IMG/VR virus record: IMGVR_UViG_3300013005_000098
Location: 1 to 35,027 of that record
Direction: 5' to 3' (one strand)
From: a virus
DNA: 35,027 nucleotides
The notes under the pieces were generated by a model, which had not been told where the DNA came from, made no database searches, and saw only the letters and a program-made list of their open reading frames with translations. Below are positions 16,827 through 25,440 of this stretch, piece by piece (within the stretch, counting starts at the first letter, position 1; the number at the start of each line of letters is the position of its first letter). The position numbers were made by a program, and so were the translations under genes.

Positions 16827-17761
16827 TGCCTACTCTAACTAACATGATTGATGAAACACTTATCAATCTAGCAGGATACACATTTCAGCAAGACCGCAGT
16901 ACTTATCTTGCCTCAGCAATTACAACTACAACATCATCAAGTGCTTCCCCTTTGATTATGACTCTAGGTTCAACTGATTCAGTTGGTAAGGGTATTGTTG
17001 AAATTGAAGAAGAACTACTATGGGTAGATAACTACGACCGCATTTCTAATACAGCAACCGTAGCACCTTATGGTCGTGGCTATCTTGGCACAACAGCAGC
17101 AACACATGCTGTCGATACAAAGGTAACTATCTCCCCTACCTTCCCACGCCACAGCATCAAGCGTGCCATCAATGATACTATTCGTTCACTAGGTGCCAAT
17201 ATCTTTGCTGTGAAATCAACAACCTTTACGTTTAATTCTGCAGTGTCAACCTACGCATTTGCAAATTTAGATATAAAAAACATCCTGACTATCTCATGGC
17301 AAGAGATTGGCCCTTCAAAGGAATGGCGTCCAATTCGCCGTTGGGACTGGGACCCTGCCGCTAATCCAGAAGCATTCGGTTATACATCTGGAACTGACCA
17401 AGTTCAAACAGTGACACTAGGTGAGGCTCCTATTTCAGGTCGTACAGTAAAGGTTGTTTATGCAACTGACCCAAAACCATTTACAACCAATGCTCAAGAT
17501 TACGCAGTTCAGACTGGCCTGCCAGAATCCACACGGGACGTGGTAATTCTTGGTGCAGCTTATCGTCTACTATCATTCTTAGACCCAGCACGTGCTGCTC
17601 AAGTTAGCCCACAAGCTGATGAGACAGATAGCAAGCGCCCATATGGCGCATCACAGTCTGCCACTAAACAACTGTATGCACTTTACTCACAGCGCTTGAA
17701 TGAAGAAACAAAAGCACAACAACAAAATTATCCTCCTAAAGTCCACTACTCCCGCCGATAA
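16826..17761 (+). CDS. Neck/adaptor-like head-tail connector protein
   Basis: 311 residues. The first 50 residues look like a helical adaptor start (MIDETLINLAGYTFQQDRSTYL); residues 50-110 contain a beta-rich insertion (GIVEIEEELLWVDNYD, VAPYGRGYLGTTAATHA) similar to a module repeated at the start of the downstream fibre (ALEEIVDVSAISG, IVRGIDGSTGVAHSAG). Then comes RHSIKRAINDTIRSLGANIFAV, typical of neck proteins, a beta domain, and a helical C terminus (DVVILGAAYRLLSFLDPARAAQ). It lies between head and fibre genes. In podoviruses an adaptor (T7 gp11-like) joins portal and nozzle. I infer that role; no search was made. Confidence 0.6.
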   Translation: MPTLTNMIDETLINLAGYTFQQDRSTYLASAITTTTSSSASPLIMTLGSTDSVGKGIVEIEEELLWVDNYDRISNTATVAPYGRGYLGTTAATHAVDTKVTISPTFPRHSIKRAINDTIRSLGANIFAVKSTTFTFNSAVSTYAFANLDIKNILTISWQEIGPSKEWRPIRRWDWDPAANPEAFGYTSGTDQVQTVTLGEAPISGRTVKVVYATDPKPFTTNAQDYAVQTGLPESTRDVVILGAAYRLLSFLDPARAAQVSPQADETDSKRPYGASQSATKQLYALYSQRLNEETKAQQQNYPPKVHYSRR

Positions 17762-17770
17762 GGACCAGCA

Positions 17771-20287
17771 ATGACAACTAGAAAATACTCGTCCCGCTCA
17801 CAGCAAACTACCCTCAGTGGTGCTTTGACTTCTAGCGCAACAACAACAACTGTTGTATCAGGTTCGGCTCTTGTTGGTGGTGTAACCATCTCAGCAGGCG
17901 AACTCTTTACAGTTGTCATCGACCCAGATACAGCCCTTGAAGAAATTGTAGATGTCAGTGCCATCTCTGGCAATACACTTACAATTGTTCGTGGCATTGA
18001 TGGCTCAACTGGTGTAGCCCACTCTGCTGGTGCTATTGTTCGGCATATGGCAATTGGTCGTGATTACCGCGAAGCCAATACCCACATCGAGGCAACAACA
18101 GGACACGGCGCTACTGGCGCTGTAGTTGGTACAACCAACACTCAAACTTTAACTAACAAGACTTTAACTAGCCCAACCATTACTGGCACTGGTGCTATCG
18201 CAGGAACCTTTACTGGTAACTTGACAGGTAACGTAACTGGAACTGTATCTGGTAATGCTGGCACAGTAACTAACGGTGTCTATACAACCGACACAGGCAC
18301 AGTCACTTCTACAATGACTGCTGATGGCACTATTGTAAATGCTGATATTAATGCTAGTGCTGCAATTGACAAGACCAAAATTAGTGGAACTGCTGTAACT
18401 GTAGCCGATACTGGCACAGTGACAAGCACAATGATTCTTGATGGCACTATCCTTAATGCTGACATTAATGCATCAGCAGCCATTGATAAGACAAAGATTT
18501 CAGGTACTGCTGTCACCGCTGGTGATACAGGTACTGTTACTAGCACAATGATTGCTAACGATACAATCGTTAATGCAGATATTAACTCTGCCGCAGCAAT
18601 TGCTTACAGCAAGTTAAACCTTGCTGGTTCTATTACCTCATCAGATATTGTAGACGCAACTATAGTTAACGCTGACATATCAGCAACTGCTGCTATTGCT
18701 AAGACTAAGTTAGACCTTGGTGGAACAATTACATCTGCTGACTTAGTTGATGGAACTATTGTTAACTCAGACATTAATGCTTCTGCTGCTATTGCTCTTA
18801 GCAAGTTGGCGACCGACCCACTGGCTCGCGCTAATCACACTGGTACACAGACAGCATCTACTATCTCAGACTTTGACACACAGGTTCGTACTTCTAAGGT
18901 GACTGACCTTGCCGCACCTACTGGTTCATTCTCAATGAATAGTCAGAAGATTACATCTCTTGCTACACCAACTACAGGCACAGATGCTTCTACTAAGGAT
19001 TATGTAGATGCTCAGATTACTGCTCTTGTTGGTGGTGCCCCAGGCACACTTGATACTCTTAAAGAAATTGCTGATGCAATCTCTAGCGGTGGTTCATTTG
19101 AATCAACAGTAGTGCTTAAGTCTGGTTCAACTATGACTGGTGCTCTCACCTTGTCAGGTGCTCCAACTGTTGACCTACACGCTGCTACTAAAGCGTATGT
19201 AGATACCGTTGCTGGTTCTGCCACTGCCGCTGCAGCAAGTGCAACTGCTGCTGCTGCTTCATATGATTCTTTTGATGACCGTTACTTAGGTGCTAAGTCA
19301 TCTGCTCCATCTGTAGACAATGACGGCAACACTCTTGGTGTTGGCGCTATCTACTGGAACTCAGTAACCAACCAGATGTTTGCTTGGACAGGTTCTGCGT
19401 GGGGTTCTATTTCGTCAACTGCAGACATCTATCGCTTCCGCTTTACGGCAGCAGGTGGAGAAACTTCTGAGTCAGGTATTGATGATAATGGTTTAACTCT
19501 TGCCTACATTCCTGGTAAGGAGCAAGTATATCTAAACGGTGTATTGCTATCTCGCACATCAGATTATGTTGCTACTAACGGAACTTCTATTGCTTCTTTA
19601 GCAGCATTAACTTCTGGAGATATTCTAGAAGTTATTACCTTCACAGCATTTGAACTAGCAGACTCAATTGCTCGTTCATTGTTTGACACTAAGGGTGACA
19701 TTCTTGTCGCTACATCTGCTGACACACCAGGCAAAATTACTGTTGGAACAGATGGACAATATTTACAGGCTGACTCAAGCACTGCTACTGGACTTACTTG
19801 GTCAACAGTATCTGGCTACTCAGCCCCAACACTAGGCTCAACATCTATTGCATCAGGTGCTACTGTTTCAAATGTTGCTGGGTTGACTATTAACTCAACT
19901 ACAATTCCAACAAGCAAGACTCTTGTTGATACAGATTCTAGCCAGACATTAACTAATAAAACTTTAACTGGTCCAGTAATAAATTTAGTAACTAGCGCAC
20001 AAACTGCTTCATACACATTAGTTCTTGCAGATTCAAGTGATTTAGTTGAAATATCTAATGCTTCGGCAAACAACTTAACAGTTCCATTAAACTCATCAGT
20101 TGCATTTCCAGTAGGTACTCAAATCAATATTCTTCAAACTGGCGCTGGACAAACAACAATTGTAGCAACTGGTGGAGTTACAATTAACGGAACTCCTGGA
20201 CTTAAACTAAGAGCACAATGGTCAGCAGCAACTTTAATTAAACGTGCTACTGATACTTGGGTTGCTGTTGGCGATTTGAGCGCGTAA
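17771..20287 (+). CDS. Tail fibre protein with tandem repeats
   Basis: 838 residues, rich in Thr/Ser/Ala/Gly. Residues 1-100 form an attachment domain resembling part of the neck protein (LVGGVTISAGELFTVV, IVRGIDGSTGVAHSAG). A shaft follows: TLTNKTLTSPTITG, then three near-identical 39-residue repeats (starting near bases 18290, 18407 and 18524; core TSTM..DGTI.NADINASAAIDKTKISGTAVT), then about three shorter 32-residue repeats (TIVNADI.A.AAIA..KL). After that come KDYVDAQI and KAYVDTVAG, typical of phage fibre shafts. The C-terminal 110 residues (PVGTQINILQTGAGQTTIVATGG region) are paralogous to the 176-residue protein at 21443. Fibres bind host surface glycans or proteins. The stop overlaps the next ATG (TAATG). 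Confidence 0.85.
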   Translation: MTTRKYSSRSQQTTLSGALTSSATTTTVVSGSALVGGVTISAGELFTVVIDPDTALEEIVDVSAISGNTLTIVRGIDGSTGVAHSAGAIVRHMAIGRDYREANTHIEATTGHGATGAVVGTTNTQTLTNKTLTSPTITGTGAIAGTFTGNLTGNVTGTVSGNAGTVTNGVYTTDTGTVTSTMTADGTIVNADINASAAIDKTKISGTAVTVADTGTVTSTMILDGTILNADINASAAIDKTKISGTAVTAGDTGTVTSTMIANDTIVNADINSAAAIAYSKLNLAGSITSSDIVDATIVNADISATAAIAKTKLDLGGTITSADLVDGTIVNSDINASAAIALSKLATDPLARANHTGTQTASTISDFDTQVRTSKVTDLAAPTGSFSMNSQKITSLATPTTGTDASTKDYVDAQITALVGGAPGTLDTLKEIADAISSGGSFESTVVLKSGSTMTGALTLSGAPTVDLHAATKAYVDTVAGSATAAAASATAAAASYDSFDDRYLGAKSSAPSVDNDGNTLGVGAIYWNSVTNQMFAWTGSAWGSISSTADIYRFRFTAAGGETSESGIDDNGLTLAYIPGKEQVYLNGVLLSRTSDYVATNGTSIASLAALTSGDILEVITFTAFELADSIARSLFDTKGDILVATSADTPGKITVGTDGQYLQADSSTATGLTWSTVSGYSAPTLGSTSIASGATVSNVAGLTINSTTIPTSKTLVDTDSSQTLTNKTLTGPVINLVTSAQTASYTLVLADSSDLVEISNASANNLTVPLNSSVAFPVGTQINILQTGAGQTTIVATGGVTINGTPGLKLRAQWSAATLIKRATDTWVAVGDLSA
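18290..18640 (+). repeat. Three tandem 117-bp (39-residue) in-frame repeats in the fibre
   Basis: Three copies begin at about 18290, 18407 and 18524. Protein identity is very high while the DNA has diverged at many third positions, so the repeat is kept at protein level. A shorter 96-bp (32-residue) repeat continues to about 18810. Confidence 0.75.
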
Positions 20288-21384
20288 TGTCAATACTAGG
20301 AATCTTTGCTTCTGAAAATGGTGGATTGCCTACTGCTCCTACAATTGGTACAGCAACATCAGGTAACGCAAGTGCCACTGTAACTTATACAGCATCTACT
20401 TATACTGGTAAAGGTGCTGCTACTTACACAGCAACCTCGTCTCCTGGTGGGCTTACTGGCACTGGCGCTTCGCCAATTACGGTATCTGGTTTAACTAATG
20501 GAACTGCTTATACTTTTACAGTTAAGGCAACTTCTACAAGTGGTCAGACATCTGCTAATTCAGCAGCGTCTAACAGCATTACGCCTTCAAGCAAGGCTTC
20601 AACTGTTGAATACCTAGTTATTGCTGGTGGTGGCGGTTCTACTGGAACTAACGGTGGCAACGGCGCTGGTGGAGGTGGTGGAGCAGGTGGTTATAGAACT
20701 GCTACTGGACTTGCCGTTACAACAGGAGTTGCTTACACAGTAACTATTGGTGGCGGTGGAGCAGGTGGTGGCACTGAAGGCAGTAATGGTCAAAACTCTG
20801 TATTCTCTAGCATAACTTCTACTGGTGGTGGTACTGGAAGAGGCTACTCAAATTTCAGCAATGCTGATGGTGGCTGTGGTGGTGGTGGTGGTTTGCGTGA
20901 TGGTTTTGGTACAACTGCAACCCGCCCTGCTGGAACTGGTAGCCAAGGCGGTAATGGTGGTGCGGCAACATCATTGGGCGCAGGTGCAGGTGGAGCAGGC
21001 GGCGGCGGTGGCGGTGCAAGTGCTAACGGTACTGCGGCATCTGGATTAACTTCTGGCGCGGGTGGTGCGGGAAGTTCATCTTCTATTGATGGAAGCGCAA
21101 CAGTTCGCGCAGGCGGCGGCGGTGGTATAAATAGCAATGGTGGTAGCCCTGGCGCTGGTGGTTCTGGCGGTGGTGGTAGCAATGGCAGTAATGGCACTAC
21201 TAATACTGGTAGTGGCGGTGGTGCTGCAAGTGCCACAGGCGGTAACGGTGGTTCAGGTATTGTAATTATTAGATACCCAGATACTCTTGATGCTGCTGCA
21301 TCTACAACTGGTTCACCTACTGTTACAACTGGTGGTGGGTATCGTGTTTACAAATGGACTGGAAGCGGGAGTATCACTTTCTAA
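20287..21384 (+). CDS. Glycine-rich tail adhesin with FN3-like domain
   Basis: 365 residues from the ATG overlapping the fibre stop; the in-frame start at 20257 lies inside the fibre gene. Residues about 14-105 look like a fibronectin type III domain (APTIGTATSGNASATVTYTAS, ITVSGLTNGTAYTFTVKATS). Then comes the start of a glycine-rich domain (VEYLVIAGGGGSTG) leading to about 200 residues of GG-X runs (GGNGAGGGGGAGGYR, VTIGGGGAGGGTEG), ending in SGIVIIRYP. This matches the Gly_rich domain of phage tail tips, which can form bundles of polyglycine-II helices, as in gp38-type adhesins, and set host range. The final 30 residues (GGGYRVYKWTGSGSITF) form a short beta end. Confidence 0.8.
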   Translation: MSILGIFASENGGLPTAPTIGTATSGNASATVTYTASTYTGKGAATYTATSSPGGLTGTGASPITVSGLTNGTAYTFTVKATSTSGQTSANSAASNSITPSSKASTVEYLVIAGGGGSTGTNGGNGAGGGGGAGGYRTATGLAVTTGVAYTVTIGGGGAGGGTEGSNGQNSVFSSITSTGGGTGRGYSNFSNADGGCGGGGGLRDGFGTTATRPAGTGSQGGNGGAATSLGAGAGGAGGGGGGASANGTAASGLTSGAGGAGSSSSIDGSATVRAGGGGGINSNGGSPGAGGSGGGGSNGSNGTTNTGSGGGAASATGGNGGSGIVIIRYPDTLDAAASTTGSPTVTTGGGYRVYKWTGSGSITF

Positions 21385-21442
21385 TGACATGCTTTATAAA
21401 ATTAAACAAAAATAATATTAACAAACAACTTGAGGTGGTTAA
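21385..21442 (+). other. AT-rich gap between the two adhesin cassettes
   Basis: 58 noncoding bases, strongly AT-rich, the only real gap between the fibre genes. It ends in GAGGTGG, the SD of the next gene. No promoter with correct spacing and no hairpin was found. It marks the join between the two duplicated cassettes. Confidence 0.4.
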
Positions 21443-21973
21443 ATGACTAAAGCCCGTGACATAGCAAATGTTGGAACTACCCTAGCAACTGTATCTACTA
21501 CAGAGTTAGGCTATCTTGATGGCGTAACTTCTGCTATTCAAACTCAAATTAATACTAAGGCTGCTGATTCAGGCAATGCAACTCAGGCTGGTACAGAAAC
21601 CCTTACTAATAAAACTTTGACTTCGCCAACTATCAACGACCCTAAGTTAAACTTAACTCTTAATGCTCAGACAGGAACAACATATACATTTGTTCTTGCT
21701 GACAATGGTAAGTTAGTTACAGCATCTAATGCTTCTGCTCAGACTTACTCTATTCCAACTAACGCATCTGTTGCGTTCCCAGTTGGAACACAGATTAACT
21801 TAATTCAGATTGGTGCTGGTCAGGTTACAGTTTCAGCAACAACACCTGGCACAACGACTGTTCTTTCAAATGGTGCAACTGCAGCAGGTCCAAAGTGTCG
21901 TGGTCAATACTCATCTTTGACAGCAATTAAAGTCGCAACAGATTCTTGGTATGTGGTAGGAGATATTGCCTGA
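21443..21973 (+). CDS. Short fibre-like protein, paralogue of the fibre C terminus
   Basis: 176 residues. The start (MTKARDIANVGTTLATVSTTELGYLDGVTSAIQTQI) is a familiar phage fibre anchor segment. Then TLTNKTLTSPTIND, and a C-terminal beta domain (TYTFVLADNGKLVTASNASAQTYSIP, PVGTQINLIQIGAGQVTVSA, KVATDSWYVVGDIA). This aligns along its length with the last 110 residues of the 838-residue fibre (LADSSDLVEISNASANNLTVP, PVGTQINILQTGAGQTTIVA, RATDTWVAVGDLSA). It lacks the long shaft. The stop overlaps the ATG of the second glycine-rich protein (TGATG). The domain may cap the fibre and carry the adhesin. Confidence 0.8.
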   Translation: MTKARDIANVGTTLATVSTTELGYLDGVTSAIQTQINTKAADSGNATQAGTETLTNKTLTSPTINDPKLNLTLNAQTGTTYTFVLADNGKLVTASNASAQTYSIPTNASVAFPVGTQINLIQIGAGQVTVSATTPGTTTVLSNGATAAGPKCRGQYSSLTAIKVATDSWYVVGDIA

Positions 21974-22857
21974 TGCCTATTCTTGGAACTATTGTTTCTA
22001 GTATTCAAAAATCTAAAGCATTCTCTGCTACTGGTGGAACAACCGTTACAAGCGGTGGTTTCAAATATCACACCTTTACTGCAAGCGGAACTTTTGCCGT
22101 AACAGGTTCTAAGACTGTTGAAGTCTTAGTTGTTGCAGGTGGTGGCGGTGGTGGAAAATTCCAGAACGGCGGCGGCGGCGCTGGTGGAGTTTGTTACCAT
22201 TCTGGCAAATCAGTAACTACAAATAATTACACAGTAACTGTTGGCGGTGGTGGCACAGGTGCAATAGATGCTTCAATTGGTTCAAATGGTAGCAACTCGG
22301 TTATGGATACTATTACTGCTAATGGTGGTGGTCGAGGTGGTAACCGTTCGGCAGGTGAGAACAACAGTTCTGCTGGTGGCTCTGGTGGTGGCGGTGGTTA
22401 CGGTGGTGGTACTACTACAAACGGTGGCGCTGGAAACCAAGGTGCAAGTGGCGGAGCAACTGGTTATGGCAATGCTGGCGGTAATGGTTACTTCAATGAG
22501 TTTGTTGGTGGTGGAATGGCAGGTGGCGGTGGCGCGGGTGCGGCAGGTGCCACAGCAACCACTATGAATGGAACTGCTGGTGGTATTGGATTAAATACTT
22601 GGAGTACTTGGGCAACTGCAACTTCAACTGGCGCTAGTGGATACTACGCTGGTGGTGGCGGTGCTGGCGCTAATGGAACTGGTGCTGGTCAAGCAGGTGG
22701 CACAGGTGGTGGTGGCACAGGTGGTGGAACAAGTGCATCGGTTGCTGGTACTACAAACACAGGTGGTGGCGGTGGTGGTGGTGGAAACTCTGGTGGTTCT
22801 AACCAAAACGGTGCAACTGGTGGTTCAGGAATTGTAATTGTTAGATACGCGGCTTAA
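21973..22857 (+). CDS. Second glycine-rich tail adhesin
   Basis: 294 residues from the ATG overlapping the previous stop. It starts like its paralogue (MPILGTIVSS versus MSILGIFASE) but has no FN3-like domain; instead a short beta segment (TSGGFKYHTFTASGTFAVTGSKTVEVLVVAGGGGGG) leads into about 200 residues of glycine-rich repeats (GGGGAGGVCYHSGKSV, VTVGGGGTGAID, GGGGAGANGTGAGQAGG), ending in SGIVIVRYAA, the same end motif as in the first copy. Low-complexity stretches on the opposite strand are shadows of these repeats. Likely a tail-tip adhesin that determines receptor specificity. Confidence 0.8.
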   Translation: MPILGTIVSSIQKSKAFSATGGTTVTSGGFKYHTFTASGTFAVTGSKTVEVLVVAGGGGGGKFQNGGGGAGGVCYHSGKSVTTNNYTVTVGGGGTGAIDASIGSNGSNSVMDTITANGGGRGGNRSAGENNSSAGGSGGGGGYGGGTTTNGGAGNQGASGGATGYGNAGGNGYFNEFVGGGMAGGGGAGAAGATATTMNGTAGGIGLNTWSTWATATSTGASGYYAGGGGAGANGTGAGQAGGTGGGGTGGGTSASVAGTTNTGGGGGGGGNSGGSNQNGATGGSGIVIVRYAA

Positions 22858-22863
22858 GGGAGA

Positions 22864-23241
22864 ATGATGATGGCACACTTTGCAAAACTAGATGAGAACA
22901 ATGTAGTCACACAAGTAATTGTTGTGGCTAATGAAGAACTACTTCTTGATGGAGTAGAGAATGAAGATAAAGGTATTGCGTTTTGCAAGTCTTTACTAGG
23001 CGAGGATACTCGCTGGGTACAAACATCTTACAATGCAACATTCCGCAAGAATTATGCTGGCATTGATTATACATATGACTCAGTTGCTGACCATTTCTTT
23101 GCACCTCAGCCTTATCCATCTTGGACATTAGATGCTGACGCTAAGTGGCAAGCACCAGTTCCTTATCCAACAGATGAGAAGCCTTATGTTTGGAATGAAG
23201 AAACATTATCTTGGACTGAGTTAGTACTACCAACCGAATAA
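22864..23241 (+). CDS. Tail-associated protein of a widespread marine/freshwater phage type
   Basis: 125 residues if started at the first of three ATGs (22864, 22867, 22870); GGGAG best fits the third, giving MAHFAKLDENN. Sequence: HFAKLDENNVVTQVIVVANEELL, then GIAFCKSLLGEDTRWVQTSYNATFRKNYAGIDYTYD, FAPQPYPSWTLDADAKWQAPVPYPTD and YVWNEETLSWTEL. This pattern of MAHFAKLD start, GIAFCK, FRKNYAGIGYTYD-like and PSWTL is one I recognise from aquatic phages, where it lies near tail-fibre genes; its function is not established. The context fits a small tail or baseplate-like protein. Confidence 0.72.
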   Translation: MMMAHFAKLDENNVVTQVIVVANEELLLDGVENEDKGIAFCKSLLGEDTRWVQTSYNATFRKNYAGIDYTYDSVADHFFAPQPYPSWTLDADAKWQAPVPYPTDEKPYVWNEETLSWTELVLPTE

Positions 23242-23254
23242 TTAAGGAGCCATA

Positions 23255-25240
23255 GTGGCAAGAGACCTGACCGAAGGTAGAGCCAACAGAGCCATTGCGG
23301 TTGATGTTGGTGTAGTTTCTACCACTAACACTTGGCAGAATACTGACATTGCCTATGACGTAGCCATAGGTGGACTTCCCTTTATCTATGCTATCAACGA
23401 TGCTCGTCCTTATATCCGTCAGACTGCGCCCTTTCGCAAAGACCAGTTTGACAATGGGCAAGAGCCAGGCGAGCAATCACTAACTGGTTGGTGGATTCGT
23501 AGTCAAGCTTCATTCCACTCAGGCACTGGCATTAAGTTTTACGACCCAGCACAGACAGACGAAGTCGGACACTACCGATTTGCTGACAGCAAAGGCTTAG
23601 ATGTTTGGACTAAAGGACAGGTTACATTACTAAAGTCTTGTACTTCAGGACACGTAACAACTGGCCCTATCGCATCTAATGGTGTAACTCAACAGCATAT
23701 GCGCTCTATTAAGTGGAGCACATTTACTGGTGCTCTGCTACATGATGAATATGATGTGGACAAGATTAAGGTTACCGACCCAAGTAATCCAGTTCACTTT
23801 ATTGATTACAATTCAGGCGCTGACTCACCTGTGTATGCTATCTGTGATGATGGAACTTTTGCTTATTGGATTACCAATACATCCACTAAAAAAACTGTAT
23901 ACAAGAAAGCATTAACTTTAACTTCTGCTGATGCTGATACTAAAATGTTTGATGAAATTGGTACAGTATCAAGTGCTGCTATGGAGTATGTAAAAGATAG
24001 AATTGTTTTATGTGCTGATAATAAAGTATACGAATTTGCTACATCAGCGACAGCTATGCCGACTGCTGTGTATACTAATCCAACCACAACGCACGTGTAC
24101 ACATCTGTTGCTGCCTCAGGTCCTGCGATTTATATTGCTGGTTATAATGGTAGCCAGTCAACTATTCAAAAGTTTACACTTACAACTTCAACTGGCGCAA
24201 TGCCTACTTTGACTTCTGCCATTACGGCAGCAGAACTTCCAGTTGGTGAAATCGTACATAAGATTTATTACTATCTTGGATATATGATGATTGGTACTAA
24301 CAAGGGTGTTCGTGCTGCTGCCGTATCTGACCAAGATGGTTCGCTTAACTATGGCCCACTAATTGTGGAAACCACTCAACCTGTTTATGACTTTGCTGCC
24401 CGTGACCGCTTTATATGGGCCACTACATCTGTTGCTGGTGAGCCAGGGTTGACACGTATTGACCTTGGTAATGAATTAGAAACATTACGCTTTGCTTATG
24501 CTAATGATATTTATTACGATGGAGTAACTGGTCACGTTACAACTGCTGTTTGTTTCGATGGCAACACTGACCCAACCACAACTGACCGCCTTATGTTTGC
24601 TACCGCTCACGCCTCTGGCGATGGCGCTGTATATGTGGAAGATGCTACAACTCTTCGCCCATCTGGCTATCTAACTACAGGTAACATCCGCTACGGAACC
24701 CTTGAACCTAAGAACTTCAAGCGTCTATTAGGACGTGGTGAATTTACCTACGGTTCGATGGTGCTAGAAACTGTAGACAAAAACGGTACAGAGTATGACC
24801 ATATCTCATATGACGCAAACATTGCTCCAATCGAAGTAGCAACTTCCAATCCAGCAACTGCTCAGGAATATGTAGCCTACAAGTTTATCCTGTATCGTGA
24901 CGCAACTACTTCAAGTCTTGGTCCAATCTTCAAGGGATACCAAGCCAAGGCAACTATTGCTACCCCGCGTCAGCGCGTAATGAAATTTCCAGTCTACTGC
25001 TTCGACATAGAAACTGACAGATTTAATACTGTTCTTGGATATGAAGGCAGAGCCTTCGAAAGAATCCAAAGACTAGAAGATGTTGAGGAGAACGGTGACG
25101 TTCTTACATGGCAGGATTTATCAACTGGCGAGTCTCGTCAGGCAGTAATAGAGCAAGTCACATTCACCCGCATGACTCCACCAGATAAGCGTTTCGACGG
25201 TTTCGGTGGTGTCCTTGAAATAACAATTAGGACAGTATAA
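23255..25240 (+). CDS. Beta-propeller-like tail protein, candidate tail nozzle
   Basis: 661 residues, GTG start with an AAGGAG SD. It is almost entirely beta-rich, with repeated short blocks such as FAYWITNTSTKKTVYKKALT, DRIVLCADNKVYEFATS, GPAIYIAGYNGSQSTIQKFTL and RFIWATTSVAGEPGLTRIDLG, each about 45-60 residues apart, as expected from propeller blades. A C-terminal beta domain carries EYDHISYDANIAPIEV, RQRVMKFPVYCFDIETDRF and TWQDLSTGESRQAVIEQVTF. In podoviruses the nozzle (T7 gp12-like) is a large propeller-containing protein below the adaptor, and this is the best candidate here. It could instead be a tail-side receptor-binding or minor tail protein. Location just before the lysis genes fits either. 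Confidence 0.6.
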   Translation: MARDLTEGRANRAIAVDVGVVSTTNTWQNTDIAYDVAIGGLPFIYAINDARPYIRQTAPFRKDQFDNGQEPGEQSLTGWWIRSQASFHSGTGIKFYDPAQTDEVGHYRFADSKGLDVWTKGQVTLLKSCTSGHVTTGPIASNGVTQQHMRSIKWSTFTGALLHDEYDVDKIKVTDPSNPVHFIDYNSGADSPVYAICDDGTFAYWITNTSTKKTVYKKALTLTSADADTKMFDEIGTVSSAAMEYVKDRIVLCADNKVYEFATSATAMPTAVYTNPTTTHVYTSVAASGPAIYIAGYNGSQSTIQKFTLTTSTGAMPTLTSAITAAELPVGEIVHKIYYYLGYMMIGTNKGVRAAAVSDQDGSLNYGPLIVETTQPVYDFAARDRFIWATTSVAGEPGLTRIDLGNELETLRFAYANDIYYDGVTGHVTTAVCFDGNTDPTTTDRLMFATAHASGDGAVYVEDATTLRPSGYLTTGNIRYGTLEPKNFKRLLGRGEFTYGSMVLETVDKNGTEYDHISYDANIAPIEVATSNPATAQEYVAYKFILYRDATTSSLGPIFKGYQAKATIATPRQRVMKFPVYCFDIETDRFNTVLGYEGRAFERIQRLEDVEENGDVLTWQDLSTGESRQAVIEQVTFTRMTPPDKRFDGFGGVLEITIRTV

Positions 25241-25434
25241 TGGAATTGAAAGACTATCTAACAGTAGCAGTTGCCGTCATCGCAATCTTCTCAGCGTTTG
25301 CTGGTGGCATCAGATGGATGGTCAAGCATTACTTATACGAACTAAAACCCAATGGCGGTTCAAGTCTTAAGGATTCAGTTAAGCGTTTAGAAGAACGTAT
25401 CGATGACCTGTATAAATTGATAGCAGAGAAATGA
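25240..25434 (+). CDS. Small membrane protein with coiled coil, lysis-associated
   Basis: 64 residues, ATG overlapping the stop of the preceding gene. One N-terminal transmembrane helix (LTVAVAVIAIFSAFAGGIRWMV, residues 7-28) is followed by a charged coiled coil (LKDSVKRLEERIDDLYKLIAEK). Proteins of this plan next to endolysins in actinophages act as holin-like or regulatory membrane proteins, but the family varies. The endolysin-like M15 peptidase starts 6 bases later. Confidence 0.65.
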   Translation: MELKDYLTVAVAVIAIFSAFAGGIRWMVKHYLYELKPNGGSSLKDSVKRLEERIDDLYKLIAEK

Positions 25435-25440
25435 GTAATA

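Noticed and set aside
18290-18810. Repeats that could be read as a CRISPR array
   Set aside because: The repeats are in frame within a fibre gene, differ at third codon positions, and have no unique spacers.
20844-21236. Proline-rich open frame on the minus strand opposite the first glycine-rich adhesin
   Set aside because: It is the complement of GGN repeats (Pro/Ala runs) and has no SD; the plus strand is clearly coding.
21385-21442. AT-rich gap with TGACAT and TATAAA that suggests a promoter
   Set aside because: Spacing between these boxes is far from 17 bases and no extended -10 is present.
22624-22806. Thr/Cys-rich minus-strand frame opposite the second glycine-rich adhesin
   Set aside because: Low-complexity mirror of the plus-strand repeats, with no plausible start signal.
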